A program made the translations under genes and the position numbers. DNA of 64,000 bases from Aphelocoma coerulescens (lineage: Eukaryota > Chordata > Aves > Passeriformes > Corvidae): positions 17,025,497 through 17,089,496 of the forward strand of contig NC_091016.1 of NCBI RefSeq assembly GCF_041296385.1, given 5' to 3'. Shown here piece by piece: positions 20,835 through 33,770 of this stretch (position 1 is the first letter of the stretch; every line of letters begins with the position of its first letter). The notes beneath the pieces were generated by a model. The model was not told the origin of the DNA. It saw only the letters and a list, made by a program, of their open reading frames with translations, and ran no database searches.

Positions 20835-22482
20835 GCGTGGAGGAGACACGGCCCTGCCAGCGGCTCCGGGAGCCAGCAGTTGGCGACTGGCCGCCCGCTT
20901 GCCAGAGACCCGGGGCCTTTGTGCCTCCCCTGCTCCCCGCGCCTTTCCCCGCCGCTCCCTCGCTCCCTCGCTCGCTCGCTCGGGGGAAATCCACCCTCTG
21001 CCGCCCCGCCCCGCTGCCCCGGGGGCTCCCCGGCGCCATCTTGAGGGCCCCAGGCCTCGGCCTCACCAGGCTCACCCGAAGGCCGTGGGGACACAAGCAC
21101 ACGCACAGAAAGTGCCCTAGGGTTCCAAGGTCAAGCTTTTGCCTACGGCATCAGTTTGCTTTCAGACTGTGGACGAGATTATAAAATCACCAGGAGGAAA
21201 GAGCATGAAAAAGTTCTGCTTGGGCAGTACCTCAAGGCTTTGAGGGAGAGGGTTTGTGGTGCTTCCTCGCTCACAGGGAGCCGCAGGAAGTAAAACTAGA
21301 AATAAACTAGTAATAAACTAGTAAAAATAGTCATAACCCCGTATTAATTGGAAGGAAAACCTGAGGAATTGGCAGCTAGCCCCTCAGAAACATGAGGAGC
21401 AAAAGCCAGTCTTCTACCTGAGAGCTGCCTGGGCAGGGGCAATTCTTCCGATTGCATCAGCGTTGCCGTGGCTAGAAAGGGCAGCGAGGAGAGGAATTCA
21501 GCGTCTCCTGGCAGCCCCTGAAATCCCAGCTCTCACTTGCGTGCACCGGGGATTCTGCTTCAGACTCTGAACTTGCGCAGCCGCTCCTTGGGCGCTGTTT
21601 GCCCCCAGGCACAGCGGTGGGTGCTGCAGCAGCTGTCCCGCACACAGGGCTCTGGAGCCTCCCCGAGGCCGCCAAGGACTGGAGGAGGCCACGTGCCCGG
21701 GATCTGGTGCAGCACCGTGGGGCTGTGGGGGATGCTTTGGTCTCTTTGGGTGGAAGGTTGGGGAGCAGGGCAAATGGAATCAAGATGAGACAGGGATCAA
21801 CCAGCGCCACGCCAGGCAGCCTTTTTTCCTACCGGGGCTCCTCTGAGTTTAGCGAGCTAATGAGGCCTGCGGAGCAAACGAGACCCGGGAGCGAGGAGGG
21901 AAGGGCTGGCTGGGAAGGAGTCAGATAAAGCCCTTGCAGGCATTTCTCTTTCCGAGGGGCTCCTGGGGAGACAAAGGAGACAAGAAGGATGTCCCATCTC
22001 GTGACACTCCCTTTTTTCCTTCAGGAGCTGTACCGCAGTCACTGCGTACAAGAGTTTCCATCGTGATCCCTTTGATGCCAGGGAGCACAAAGAACTTGGA
22101 ACCTTGCCGGAGTCCAGCCCTGCCTGCCTATCTTGGAGCAGAGGGGAAAGATGAAGAAGTATTTGGGCGGGGCTTGAGCCGAAATGGCATTTTGCCGCTT
22201 CTGATTTCCTCCCAGCTTTTGCAGCGGGGCGACCACTGCGTCCCTGCAAACCGCTCCCCTTTCCAAAGCACACGCGAGCCTGGCTGGCAGCTCCGGCTTC
22301 TCGAAGGGGCTGCTGCCGTTGGCAACAGGAGCTGTTGTTGAAATTTTCGCGTTGCTTAACACCCCCTGCCAAAGGCCACCGAGTGGCTGAGGAAGGACCC
22401 AAAAAGATTACCCTGGAGGAAGGGGACCAAAAGCTTGGAAAAGGATGAAAGAAAGGCTCCGATGACAACGACAAGAACAAGA
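20835..22482. other. Spacer, unit 3
   Basis: Same content, with the gcgttgccgtgg marker. No gene seen. Confidence 0.6.
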
Positions 22483-22488
22483 TTTATT
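22483..22488 (-). terminator. Poly(A) signal, unit 4
   Basis: AATAAA plus GT-rich element, downstream of gene 4. Confidence 0.6.
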
Positions 22489-22500
22489 TTTGACAGCAAA

Positions 22501-23671
22501 TTAACACCCGCCGCCCTCCAGCCCTCCCAGATTCGCAGGCCGAGCGGTGCTGCTTCCGTGCCTGAGGTGCTGGCACCCTGGGGAGAGAAACCAGAAAGCC
22601 GCGGTCAGCCGGACAGGGCTCCTGTCCCCCCTGTCCCAGCACGGCCTGTGCCCGGGCCAGGCTGCTGGCGGTGCCAATTCTCCGTTTCTAGAGGAGAGCA
22701 GCATGGCAGGCCACGTTCCACCTCCTCCACTTAAACACGGCAGAGCAGTCTCCTCAGCAGCTGCAAGAGCGGGATGCTCGTGTGCCCGCTGCCGTCTGCC
22801 GGAAGCCCATCTGCCACCCGTTGCTGTGAAGCCGGGTACCCACCTCTGGAGACCTGCTGCCAAGAGAGGAGCCGATCCCGCACGAGGTCCTCGTCCGTCT
22901 TGAAGGCGATGGCCCCGCAGACCGCGGCCCCCCGGGGTAGCGCCGGCACCGGACGCACTCCACAAACAGGGGGCCAGCGCTTCCCCATGCGGTCCGGGCA
23001 CCCGGTGCAACCTTCCTGGAAAAAGCAAAGAACGATTGCATGAAAGTCAATTCAAAACAAGACCTGGGAGCAAGAAAAAGCGTCAAAGGTTATCACCGTA
23101 TCACGGGCCTGGGGAGGGTCTGAGCACTCCATGCAAGCATTAAGGCTCTCCATGGCTGGGGAAAAACCCCACCTTTCCCACGCGTAAGCCCACCCCTTCC
23201 TCAAGGGCCCGCAAAGCAGACCAGCAGGGGCACGCCTTCGGAACCCGCCCCCCTCTGCTGCCCCCCGTCCCTACGGACGGATGCTTTTGCCAGGCTGGCT
23301 CCCCCCGCCCCAGCCCGGGCCAGGCTGGGTGGCAGAAGCTATCAGCAAGGCCGGGCGCTGGCTCCCCCTGCACAGCATCCGTGCCCTGTCCCGCCAAAAA
23401 GCAACTTGGCGGCCGGCGGAAAAATTAATATTCCCCGGCGCCGCCAAGCGGGGAAGCTCCGGCGCCTGGCCCGGCCGAGCCCTGCCACGCCTGGAACCAC
23501 GAGCATCCCCCCACCCCTCCGCCGGCTGTGGACTCATCTTGATTCCGTCGGGGCGCAGAGCGTGTCCTCCAGGAAGGGGCCGCAACCAAAGCCAACCGGC
23601 TTTGCCCCGCCAGCGGCCAGCTCGAGGACGGTGTTGTCCGGCTCCAGGTCGTGCTCCAGAAGAACACCCCG
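22501..23671 (-). pseudogene. PIM1-like pseudogene, unit 4
   Basis: Exons 23671-23538, 23015-22844, 22577-22501, with the same lesions and the gctatcagc variant. Confidence 0.85.
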
Positions 23672-23944
23672 GCGGTGCCTCGGCTTGCGGGGACATCACG
23701 ATGCCATTGAGCTGCAGGGGGATGTTTCCCCTTTTCCAGTCCGTGGCAACTTCACTGCACTGCCACGACTTCTCCAATAGGATGGGGAGCACTGAGCCGC
23801 TTCCTCCACAAGGCGCCGAGGACCAGCGGAAGCATCTCCTCGGCTGCGCTCTCTCCTCCGTGCCACGGCCGCAGGGAAACGCTCTGCCGTTTTCTTCGAG
23901 CGCCCCGAGACGCGTGCAGCTGGTGCTTGCTGGGCTCCTGGATC

Positions 23945-26190
23945 CTACTGTGCAGAGGGATGGATCTCTGCTGTCTCCTGGGCCAAGTGACGGTCCTGCA
24001 GCCAAGAATGCTCAAACAGGTCTTCCAAGGACGGCCTGTGCGCGGGGTCCATGGATAAACACCACCGGATGAGGTGCTGGCACTCTGGGGAGAGAAACGG
24101 GAAAACGCTGCTCAGCGGGACAAGGCTCCTGCCCCTGCTCTCCCAGATTCCACGGTGCCCAGGCCACACTAGGAGCGCTCGGAAGCTGCACCCCAACCTT
24201 CCCGTCGATCCTCCCTTTCGGACGAGAGCAGCCCAGAGGCACACGTGCCACCTCCTCCAGCTAACCCCAGCAGATCAGCCTCCTCCCTAGCTGCAAGAGC
24301 AGGACGCCTGCGTGCCACCTGCCCTCTGCCAACCACGTCCTTCCCCCCCTCCCCCCGTGCTGTGAAGGCGCATCCCCACCTTGAGACACCCGGGGCGGGA
24401 AGAAGAGCTGGCCCCGGATGATGTCCTCATCCGTGTTGAAAGGAAGGTGCCCACAGACCAGCTCATAGAGCAGGATGCCCAGGGACCAGATGGTGGCTGG
24501 CTGGCCATGGTAGCAGCCAAAGAGGATCCACTCCGGCGGGCTGTACTCCGGCGTGCCTACGGGACACGGGCGCAGCTCATCAGGCCCTGATGAGTGCTGC
24601 TCCCTCCCAGCCAGCTCCCATTCCACAACAGGCAGCCCTCGCCCCGCCGGAAAGCAACTTGGCTGCAGCCGGCTGCAGAAGGATTTCCCCTCGCTCCCTC
24701 CCTCTTCCGCCTCTGCCAGCAAAGGGGGGAATCTCTGCTGCCCGGCTGGGCCCCGCCTTTGGGCTCACCTGACATTCGGGTGTAGAAGGTGTCCTGGAGG
24801 ACCGTGCCGCACCCGAAGTCGATGAGCTTTGCCTCGCCGGTGGCCAGGTCGACGAGGACGTTCTCGGCCTTGATGTCGCGGTGCAGGACGCCGCGGCTGG
24901 TGCAGTGCCGCACGGCCTCCAGCACCTGGCGGAACAGCCCCCGCGCCACGGGCTCCGTCAGGAAGCCCCGCTCCTCCAGGAAGTACCAGAGGTCCTGACA
25001 GCGCTCCGGACGCTCCATGACCAGCGCGAAGCCGTCGGGCAGCTCGAACCAGTCCAGGAGCCGCACCACGCCGCGGAAGCCAGGGCGCGACACCATCCAG
25101 AGCAGCGCCAGCTCCAGGGGCACAAGGGCGCCGTTGTGCTGCGGGGGGGACCGCGATGCCGTCAGCGGGGCCGATGCTGCGCCGAGCCTTCGGCACCCCG
25201 GCCCGGCCCCACCGCCGCTCGCCATTGCCCGGCCCGGGACGCTCCGCGGCCCCCGCTCACTGCACGCTCGCTCCCCTCGCAGCGTCCCGGCTCCCACCCT
25301 CCCGGGCCTCGCCCTAGCCCCGCCCGCCACGCCCCGCCGGCTTTCACTCACCAGCCGCGCCCACTCCGGGATGCGATCGCGGGACACTCGCTTGATGGCC
25401 ACCTGCAAGTCAAGGCGAGCGGCGGGCTGAGCTCGTCGCCCGTCGCCCGTCGCCCGCCGCCCGCCGCCCCCCTCCGACCCGGCCCCACTCTTACCGGGGC
25501 GCCGTCGGCGAGCCGGGTCCCGGAGTAAACGCTGCCGCAGCCGCCGCTCCCCAGCAGCGGGCCCTGCCGGTAGAGCTGCTCCAGGGGAGGCTTCTCCGCC
25601 CGTGCGGGCGGCACCGCGCTCTCGGCATTCTGCCCGGGGCCCCCGGGCGCTGCTGCTTCCCGAGCCGCCCCGGGGCCGGCGGCCGAGCTGACGAGCGGCG
25701 GAGTTCGGAGCGGGGAAGCTGCCGGCGATGCTGCGGACGACGCTGCCGGGGACGGGGCGGGAGCCGGGCGGCAGCGGGGCGGCTCCGGGCGGAAGCGCCG
25801 GAGGGGCCTCGTTCGGGGCCGGGGCCGGGCCAGGGCCCGCGCCAGGCGGAGCCAAAAGAGCGTGCTGCTCCGCCAGCACCAGAGCGAGCGGCCCTTCCAG
25901 CGGCGCCGCTGCCAGTACGGAGAGAGCCCGGCGGAGGCGGCACCGCGGCGGGCCGGGCAGGGGCGGGCAGGGGGCGGCCCCGCCGAGGGGCGGCAGCGGG
26001 GCGGCTCCGGGCGGAGCCGCGGGAGGGGCCTCGGCCGGGGCCGGGCCAGGGCCCGCGCCAGGCGGAGCCAAAAGAGCGTGCTGCTCCGCCAGCACCAGAG
26101 CCGCTGCCAGGACGGAGAGAGCCCGGCGGAGGCGGCACCGCGGCGGGCACGGGGCGGCCCCGCAGAGGGGCGGCCCGCGGGACGCGGCAT
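23945..26190 (-). CDS. PIM1-like: PIM1-like kinase, gene 4
   Basis: Exons 26190-25495, 25402-25352, 25138-24769, 24556-24380, 24084-23945. The predicted protein appears identical to gene 1. It is preceded by the shortest minisatellite in the array. Upstream in-frame ATG at 26541. Confidence 0.87.
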
Positions 26191-26752
26191 GAGCCGCGCT
26201 GGGAGAGGCGGAGACAGGGACGGGACGGGAGTGAGTGGAGTGTGAGAGGGAGAAGGGGACGGAGAGCGAGCGGAAATCCGAGTGGAAAACCGATCGAGAG
26301 AGGCGCTGCTGCTGCCGCTGCTGCTGCCGCTGCTGCTGCCGCTGAGCCGCCGGAGCGCGCGGCCGTTCCGTTCGTCCGTTCCCTGCGCGAGCCCACCGGA
26401 GGAGCCGGCGCGCGCCCCGCGGAAGGGAAGAAGCAAACAAAGAAATAAATGCCCGTGAAAGAAATAACCTAATAAATCAATACAGAAATAAAGAAAAGTG
26501 TGGGCTTGTAGCTTTCTTCTTCCTTGGGTGAGATGAAGCATTTCACCGGGAAGAGTTCCCTGTCCTGATGGTTGTGCGAGAGTGGACAGGAGTGGAGCCT
26601 TTAATTTTCAGGTAGAAAAGATAAATCGTGTCAGTAATGTCATCTCTTTTCATCCTCTGTTGAGACAGTTGCAGGCTGCCAAAAGACAGAGTCTGCAATG
26701 TGGAACTTGGTCCCAAGCTTCTTTTTCTGCCAGAGGATGAGGAGGGGAAGTA
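26191..26752 (-). promoter_or_regulatory. 5' flank of gene 4
   Basis: The shortest 5' flank in the array, owing to minisatellite contraction. Confidence 0.35.
26304..26344 (-). repeat. 12-bp minisatellite, 41 bp (shortest)
   Basis: Three repeats, with the extra ctg triplet. Confidence 0.95.
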
Positions 26753-27290
26753 TCCCAGAATCACGGAGTCACGGCATTGTTTGGCTTGGACGGGACCTGA
26801 AAGATCACGTCGTTGCAAGCCCCCCTGCTGTGGCTAGGGACCCCTGGCACTGGACCAAGGGCTTGTCTAGAGCTCCTTTCAGCCTGGCCTTGAACACTGC
26901 CAGGGGAGGGGGTAGCCACACCTTCTCCGGGCAACCTGTGCCACGAGAGTCATTTTTCTGAATACCTCATCTAAACCTACTCTCTTTCCGTTTGGATCCA
27001 TTCTCCCTTGTCCTGTCCTTGCCTGCCCTTGTCCAAAGTCCCTCTCCAGCTTTCTTGTAGGTTGCCGTCAGGTCCTGGAAGGCCACGGTTCTGTCGAGCC
27101 TAAGCCTAAGTGTCTTTTGCCGGCTGAAGAAGCCCAGCTGTCTCAGCCTTTCCTTGCAGGAGAGGTGCTCCAGCGCTCGCTAAATCTCGGTGTCCCCCGT
27201 CCGCACGTGCTCCAGCCCGTCCGTGTCCTTGCCATCCGTGCTGGGGAGCCCGGCAGAGCCGGATGCAGCGCTGCAGGTGCAGTGTCACCG
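26753..27290 (-). mobile_element. CR1 3'-end fragment, unit 4
   Basis: Same insertion, common variant (ccatccgtgc). Confidence 0.85.
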
Positions 27291-28938
27291 GCGTGGAGGA
27301 GACACGGCCCTGCCAGCGGCTCCGGGAGCCAGCAGTTGGCGACTGGCCGCCCGCTTGCCAGAGACCCGGGGCCTTTGTGCCTCCCCTGCTCCCCGCGCCT
27401 TTCCCCGCCGCTCCCTCGCTCCCTCGCTCGCTCGCTCGGGGGAAATCCACCCTCTGCCGCCCCGCCCCGCTGCCCCGGGGGCTCCCCGGCGCCATCTTGA
27501 GGGCCCCAGGCCTCGGCCTCACCAGGCTCACCCGAAGGCCGTGGGGACACAAGCACACGCACAGAAAGTGCCCTAGGGTTCCAAGGTCAAGCTTTTGCCT
27601 ACGGCATCAGTTTGCTTTCAGACTGTGGACGAGATTATAAAATCACCAGGAGGAAAGAGCATGAAAAAGTTCTGCTTGGGCAGTACCTCAAGGCTTTGAG
27701 GGAGAGGGTTTGTGGTGCTTCCTCGCTCACAGGGAGCCGCAGGAAGTAAAACTAGAAATAAACTAGTAATAAACTAGTAAAAATAGTCATAACCCCGTAT
27801 TAATTGGAAGGAAAACCTGAGGAATTGGCAGCTAGCCCCTCAGAAACATGAGGAGCAAAAGCCAGTCTTCTACCTGAGAGCTGCCTGGGCAGGGGCAATT
27901 CTTCCGATTGCATCAGCGTTGCCGTGGCTAGAAAGGGCAGCGAGGAGAGGAATTCAGCGTCTCCTGGCAGCCCCTGAAATCCCAGCTCTCACTTGCGTGC
28001 ACCGGGGATTCTGCTTCAGACTCTGAACTTGCGCAGCCGCTCCTTGGGCGCTGTTTGCCCCCAGGCACAGCGGTGGGTGCTGCAGCAGCTGTCCCGCACA
28101 CAGGGCTCTGGAGCCTCCCCGAGGCCGCCAAGGACTGGAGGAGGCCACGTGCCCGGGATCTGGTGCAGCACCGTGGGGCTGTGGGGGATGCTTTGGTCTC
28201 TTTGGGTGGAAGGTTGGGGAGCAGGGCAAATGGAATCAAGATGAGACAGGGATCAACCAGCGCCACGCCAGGCAGCCTTTTTTCCTACCGGGGCTCCTCT
28301 GAGTTTAGCGAGCTAATGAGGCCTGCGGAGCAAACGAGACCCGGGAGCGAGGAGGGAAGGGCTGGCTGGGAAGGAGTCAGATAAAGCCCTTGCAGGCATT
28401 TCTCTTTCCGAGGGGCTCCTGGGGAGACAAAGGAGACAAGAAGGATGTCCCATCTCGTGACACTCCCTTTTTTCCTTCAGGAGCTGTACCGCAGTCACTG
28501 CGTACAAGAGTTTCCATCGTGATCCCTTTGATGCCAGGGAGCACAAAGAACTTGGAACCTTGCCGGAGTCCAGCCCTGCCTGCCTATCTTGGAGCAGAGG
28601 GGAAAGATGAAGAAGTATTTGGGCGGGGCTTGAGCCGAAATGGCATTTTGCCGCTTCTGATTTCCTCCCAGCTTTTGCAGCGGGGCGACCACTGCGTCCC
28701 TGCAAACCGCTCCCCTTTCCAAAGCACACGCGAGCCTGGCTGGCAGCTCCGGCTTCTCGAAGGGGCTGCTGCCGTTGGCAACAGGAGCTGTTGTTGAAAT
28801 TTTCGCGTTGCTTAACACCCCCTGCCAAAGGCCACCGAGTGGCTGAGGAAGGACCCAAAAAGATTACCCTGGAGGAAGGGGACCAAAAGCTTGGAAAAGG
28901 ATGAAAGAAAGGCTCCGATGACAACGACAAGAACAAGA
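27291..28938. other. Spacer, unit 4
   Basis: Same content, with the gcgttgccgtgg marker. No gene seen. Confidence 0.6.
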
Positions 28939-28944
28939 TTTATT
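28939..28944 (-). terminator. Poly(A) signal, unit 5
   Basis: AATAAA plus GT-rich element, downstream of gene 5. Confidence 0.6.
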
Positions 28945-28956
28945 TTTGACAGCAAA

Positions 28957-30127
28957 TTAACACCCGCCGCCCTCCAGCCCTCCCAGATTCGCAGGCCGAG
29001 CGGTGCTGCTTCCGTGCCTGAGGTGCTGGCACCCTGGGGAGAGAAACCAGAAAGCCGCGGTCAGCCGGACAGGGCTCCTGTCCCCCCTGTCCCAGCACGG
29101 CCTGTGCCCGGGCCAGGCTGCTGGCGGTGCCAATTCTCCGTTTCTAGAGGAGAGCAGCATGGCAGGCCACGTTCCACCTCCTCCACTTAAACACGGCAGA
29201 GCAGTCTCCTCAGCAGCTGCAAGAGCGGGATGCTCGTGTGCCCGCTGCCGTCTGCCGGAAGCCCATCTGCCACCCGTTGCTGTGAAGCCGGGTACCCACC
29301 TCTGGAGACCTGCTGCCAAGAGAGGAGCCGATCCCGCACGAGGTCCTCGTCTGTCTTGAAGGCGATGGCCCCGCAGACCGCGGCCCCCCGGGGTAGCGCC
29401 GGCACCGGACGCACTCCACAAACAGGGGGCCAGCGCTTCCCCATGCGGTCCGGGCACCCGGTGCAACCTTCCTGGAAAAAGCAAAGAACGATTGCATGAA
29501 AGTCAATTCAAAACAAGACCTGGGAGCAAGAAAAAGCGTCAAAGGTTATCACCGTATCACGGGCCTGGGGAGGGTCTGAGCACTCCATGCAAGCATTAAG
29601 GCTCTCCATGGCTGGGGAAAAACCCCACCTTTCCCACGCGTAAGCCCACCCCTTCCTCAAGGGCCCGCAAAGCAGACCAGCTGGGGCACGCCTTCGGAAC
29701 CCGCCCCCCTCTGCTGCCCCCCGTCCCTACGGACGGATGCTTTTGCCAGGCTGGCTCCCCCCGCCCCAGCCCGGGCCAGGCTGGGTGGCAGAAGCTGTCA
29801 GCAAGGCCGGGCGCTGGCTCCCCCTGCACAGCATCCGTGCCCTGTCCCGCCAAAAAGCAACTTGGCGGCCGGCGGAAAAATTAATATTCCCCGGCGCCGC
29901 CAAGCGGGGAAGCTCCGGCGCCTGGCCCGGCCGAGCCCTGCCACGCCTGGAACCACGAGCATCCCCCCACCCCTCCGCCGGCTGTGGACTCATCTTGATT
30001 CCGTCGGGGCGCAGAGCGTGTCCTCCAGGAAGGGGCCGCAACCAAAGCCAACCGGCTTTGCCCCGCCAGCGGCCAGCTCGAGGACGGTGTTGTCCGGCTC
30101 CAGGTCGTGCTCCAGAAGAACACCCCG
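28957..30127 (-). pseudogene. PIM1-like pseudogene, unit 5
   Basis: Exons 30127-29994, 29471-29300, 29033-28957, with the same lesions. It has private bases in exon 4' (tcgtctgtc near 29350) and intron 3' (accagctggg near 29680). Confidence 0.85.
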
Positions 30128-30400
30128 GCGGTGCCTCGGCTTGCGGGGACATCACGATGCCATTGAGCTGCAGGGGGATGTTTCCCCTTTTCCAGTCCGT
30201 GGCAACTTCACTGCACTGCCACGACTTCTCCAATAGGATGGGGAGCACTGAGCCGCTTCCTCCACAAGGCGCCGAGGACCAGCGGAAGCATCTCCTCGGC
30301 TGCGCTCTCTCCTCCGTGCCACGGCCGCAGGGAAACGCTCTGCCGTTTTCTTCGAGCGCCCCGAGACGCGTGCAGCTGGTGCTTGCTGGGCTCCTGGATC

Positions 30401-32646
30401 CTACTGTGCAGAGGGATGGATCTCTGCTGTCTCCTGGGCCAAGTGACGGTCCTGCAGCCAAGAATGCTCAAACAGGTCTTCCAAGGACGGCCTGTGCGCG
30501 GGGTCCATGGATAAACACCACCGGATGAGGTGCTGGCACTCTGGGGAGAGAAACGGGAAAACGCTGCTCAGCGGGACAAGGCTCCTGCCCCTGCTCTCCC
30601 AGATTCCACGGTGCCCAGGCCACACTAGGAGCGCTCGGAAGCTGCACCCCAACCTTCCCGTCGATCCTCCCTTTCGGACGAGAGCAGCCCAGAGGCACAC
30701 GTGCCACCTCCTCCAGCTAACCCCAGCAGATCAGCCTCCTCCCTAGCTGCAAGAGCAGGACGCCTGCGTGCCACCTGCCCTCTGCCAACCACGTCCTTCC
30801 CCCCCTCCCCCCGTGCTGTGAAGGCGCATCCTCACCTTGAGACACCCGGGGCGGGAAGAAGAGCTGGCCCCGGATGATGTCCTCATCCGTGTTGAAAGGA
30901 AGGTGCCCACAGACCAGCTCATAGAGCAGGATGCCCAGGGACCAGATGGTGGCTGGCTGGCCATGGTAGCAGCCAAAGAGGATCCACTCCGGCGGGCTGT
31001 ACTCCGGCGTGCCTACGGGACACGGGCGCAGCTCATCAGGCCCTGATGAGTGCTGCTCCCTCCCAGCCAGCTCCCATTCCACAACAGGCAGCCCTCGCCC
31101 CGCCGGAAAGCAACTTGGCTGCAGCCGGCTGCAGAAGGATTTCCCCTCGCTCCCTCCCTCTTCCGCCTCTGCCAGCAAAGGGGGGAATCTCTGCTGCCCG
31201 GCTGGGCCCCGCCTTTGGGCTCACCTGACATTCGGGTGTAGAAGGTGTCCTGGAGGACCGTGCCGCACCCGAAGTCGATGAGCTTTGCCTCGCCGGTGGC
31301 CAGGTCGACGAGGACGTTCTCGGCCTTGATGTCGCGGTGCAGGACGCCGCGGCTGGTGCAGTGCCGCACGGCCTCCAGCACCTGGCGGAACAGCCCCCGC
31401 GCCACGGGCTCCGTCAGGAAGCCCCGCTCCTCCAGGAAGTACCAGAGGTCCTGACAGCGCTCCGGACGCTCCATGACCAGCGCGAAGCCGTCGGGCAGCT
31501 CGAACCAGTCCAGGAGCCGCACCACGCCGCGGAAGCCAGGGCGCGACACCATCCAGAGCAGCGCCAGCTCCAGGGGCACAAGGGCGCCGTTGTGCTGCGG
31601 GGGGGACCGCGATGCCGTCAGCGGGGCCGATGCTGCGCCGAGCCTTCGGCACCCCGGCCCGGCCCCACCGCCGCTCGCCATTGCCCGGCCCGGGACGCTC
31701 CGCGGCCCCCGCTCACTGCACGCTCGCTCCCCTCGCAGCGTCCCGGCTCCCACCCTCCCGGGCCTCGCCCTAGCCCCGCCCGCCACGCCCCGCCGGCTTT
31801 CACTCACCAGCCGCGCCCACTCCGGGATGCGATCGCGGGACACTCGCTTGATGGCCACCTGCAAGTCAAGGCGAGCGGCGGGCTGAGCTCGTCGCCCGTC
31901 GCCCGTCGCCCGCCGCCCGCCGCCCCCCTCCGACCCGGCCCCACTCTTACCGGGGCGCCGTCGGCGAGCCGGGTCCCGGAGTAAACGCTGCCGCAGCCGC
32001 CGCTCCCCAGCAGCGGGCCCTGCCGGTAGAGCTGCTCCAGGGGAGGCTTCTCCGCCCGTGCGGGCGGCACCGCGCTCTCGGCATTCTGCCCGGGGCCCCC
32101 GGGCGCTGCTGCTTCCCGAGCCGCCCCGGGGCCGGCGGCCGAGCTGACGAGCGGCGGAGTTCGGAGCGGGGAAGCTGCCGGCGATGCTGCGGACGACGCT
32201 GCCGGGGACGGGGCGGGAGCCGGGCGGCAGCGGGGCGGCTCCGGGCGGAAGCGCCGGAGGGGCCTCGTTCGGGGCCGGGGCCGGGCCAGGGCCCGCGCCA
32301 GGCGGAGCCAAAAGAGCGTGCTGCTCCGCCAGCACCAGAGCGAGCGGCCCTTCCAGCGGCGCCGCTGCCAGTACGGAGAGAGCCCGGCGGAGGCGGCACC
32401 GCGGCGGGCCGGGCAGGGGCGGGCAGGGGGCGGCCCCGCCGAGGGGCGGCAGCGGGGCGGCTCCGGGCGGAGCCGCGGGAGGGGCCTCGGCCGGGGCCGG
32501 GCCAGGGCCCGCGCCAGGCGGAGCCAAAAGAGCGTGCTGCTCCGCCAGCACCAGAGCCGCTGCCAGGACGGAGAGAGCCCGGCGGAGGCGGCACCGCGGC
32601 GGGCACGGGGCGGCCCCGCAGAGGGGCGGCCCGCGGGACGCGGCAT
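30401..32646 (-). CDS. PIM1-like: PIM1-like kinase, gene 5
   Basis: Exons 32646-31951, 31858-31808, 31594-31225, 31012-30836, 30540-30401. The protein appears identical to gene 1. A single-base change just after exon 4 turns the donor CAAG|GTGGGG into CAAG|GTGAGG, closer to the splice consensus than in the other copies. Upstream in-frame ATG at 33021. Confidence 0.87.
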
Positions 32647-33232
32647 GAGCCGCGCTGGGAGAGGCGGAGACAGGGACGGGACGGGAGTGAGTGGAGTGTG
32701 AGAGGGAGAAGGGGACGGAGAGCGAGCGGAAATCCGAGTGGAAAACCGATCGAGAGAGGCGCTGCTGCTGCCGCTGCTGCTGCCGCTGCTGCTGCCGCTG
32801 CTGCTGCCGCTGCTGCTGCCGCTGAGCCGCCGGAGCGCGCGGCCGTTCCGTTCGTCCGTTCCCTGCGCGAGCCCACCGGAGGAGCCGGCGCGCGCCCCGC
32901 GGAAGGGAAGAAGCAAACAAAGAAATAAATGCCCGTGAAAGAAATAACCTAATAAATCAATACAGAAATAAAGAAAAGTGTGGGCTTGTAGCTTTCTTCT
33001 TCCTTGGGTGAGATGAAGCATTTCACCGGGAAGAGTTCCCTGTCCTGATGGTTGTGCGAGAGTGGACAGGAGTGGAGCCTTTAATTTTCAGGTAGAAAAG
33101 ATAAATCGTGTCAGTAATGTCATCTCTTTTCATCCTCTGTTGAGACAGTTGCAGGCTGCCAAAAGACAGAGTCTGCAATGTGGAACTTGGTCCCAAGCTT
33201 CTTTTTCTGCCAGAGGATGAGGAGGGGAAGTA
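32647..33232 (-). promoter_or_regulatory. 5' flank of gene 5
   Basis: Same layout, with a full-length minisatellite. Confidence 0.35.
32760..32824 (-). repeat. 12-bp minisatellite, 65 bp
   Basis: Five repeats, with the extra ctg triplet. Confidence 0.95.
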
Positions 33233-33770
33233 TCCCAGAATCACGGAGTCACGGCATTGTTTGGCTTGGACGGGACCTGAAAGATCACGTCGTTGCAAGC
33301 CCCCCTGCTGTGGCTAGGGACCCCTGGCACTGGACCAAGGGCTTGTCTAGAGCTCCTTTCAGCCTGGCCTTGAACACTGCCAGGGGAGGGGGTAGCCACA
33401 CCTTCTCCGGGCAACCTGTGCCACGAGAGTCATTTTTCTGAATACCTCATCTAAACCTACTCTCTTTCCGTTTGGATCCATTCTCCCTTGTCCTGTCCTT
33501 GCCTGCCCTTGTCCAAAGTCCCTCTCCAGCTTTCTTGTAGGTTGCCGTCAGGTCCTGGAAGGCCACGGTTCTGTCGAGCCTAAGCCTAAGTGTCTTTTGC
33601 CGGCTGAAGAAGCCCAGCTGTCTCAGCCTTTCCTTGCAGGAGAGGTGCTCCAGCGCTTGCTAAATCTCGGTGTCCCCCGTCCGCACGTGCTCCAGCCCGT
33701 CCGTGTCCTTGCCATCCGTGCTGGGGAGCCCGGCAGAGCCGGATGCAGCGCTGCAGGTGCAGTGTCACCG
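33233..33770 (-). mobile_element. CR1 3'-end fragment, unit 5
   Basis: Same insertion, with cagcgcttgc (others cagcgctcgc), shared with units 6 and 7. Confidence 0.85.
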
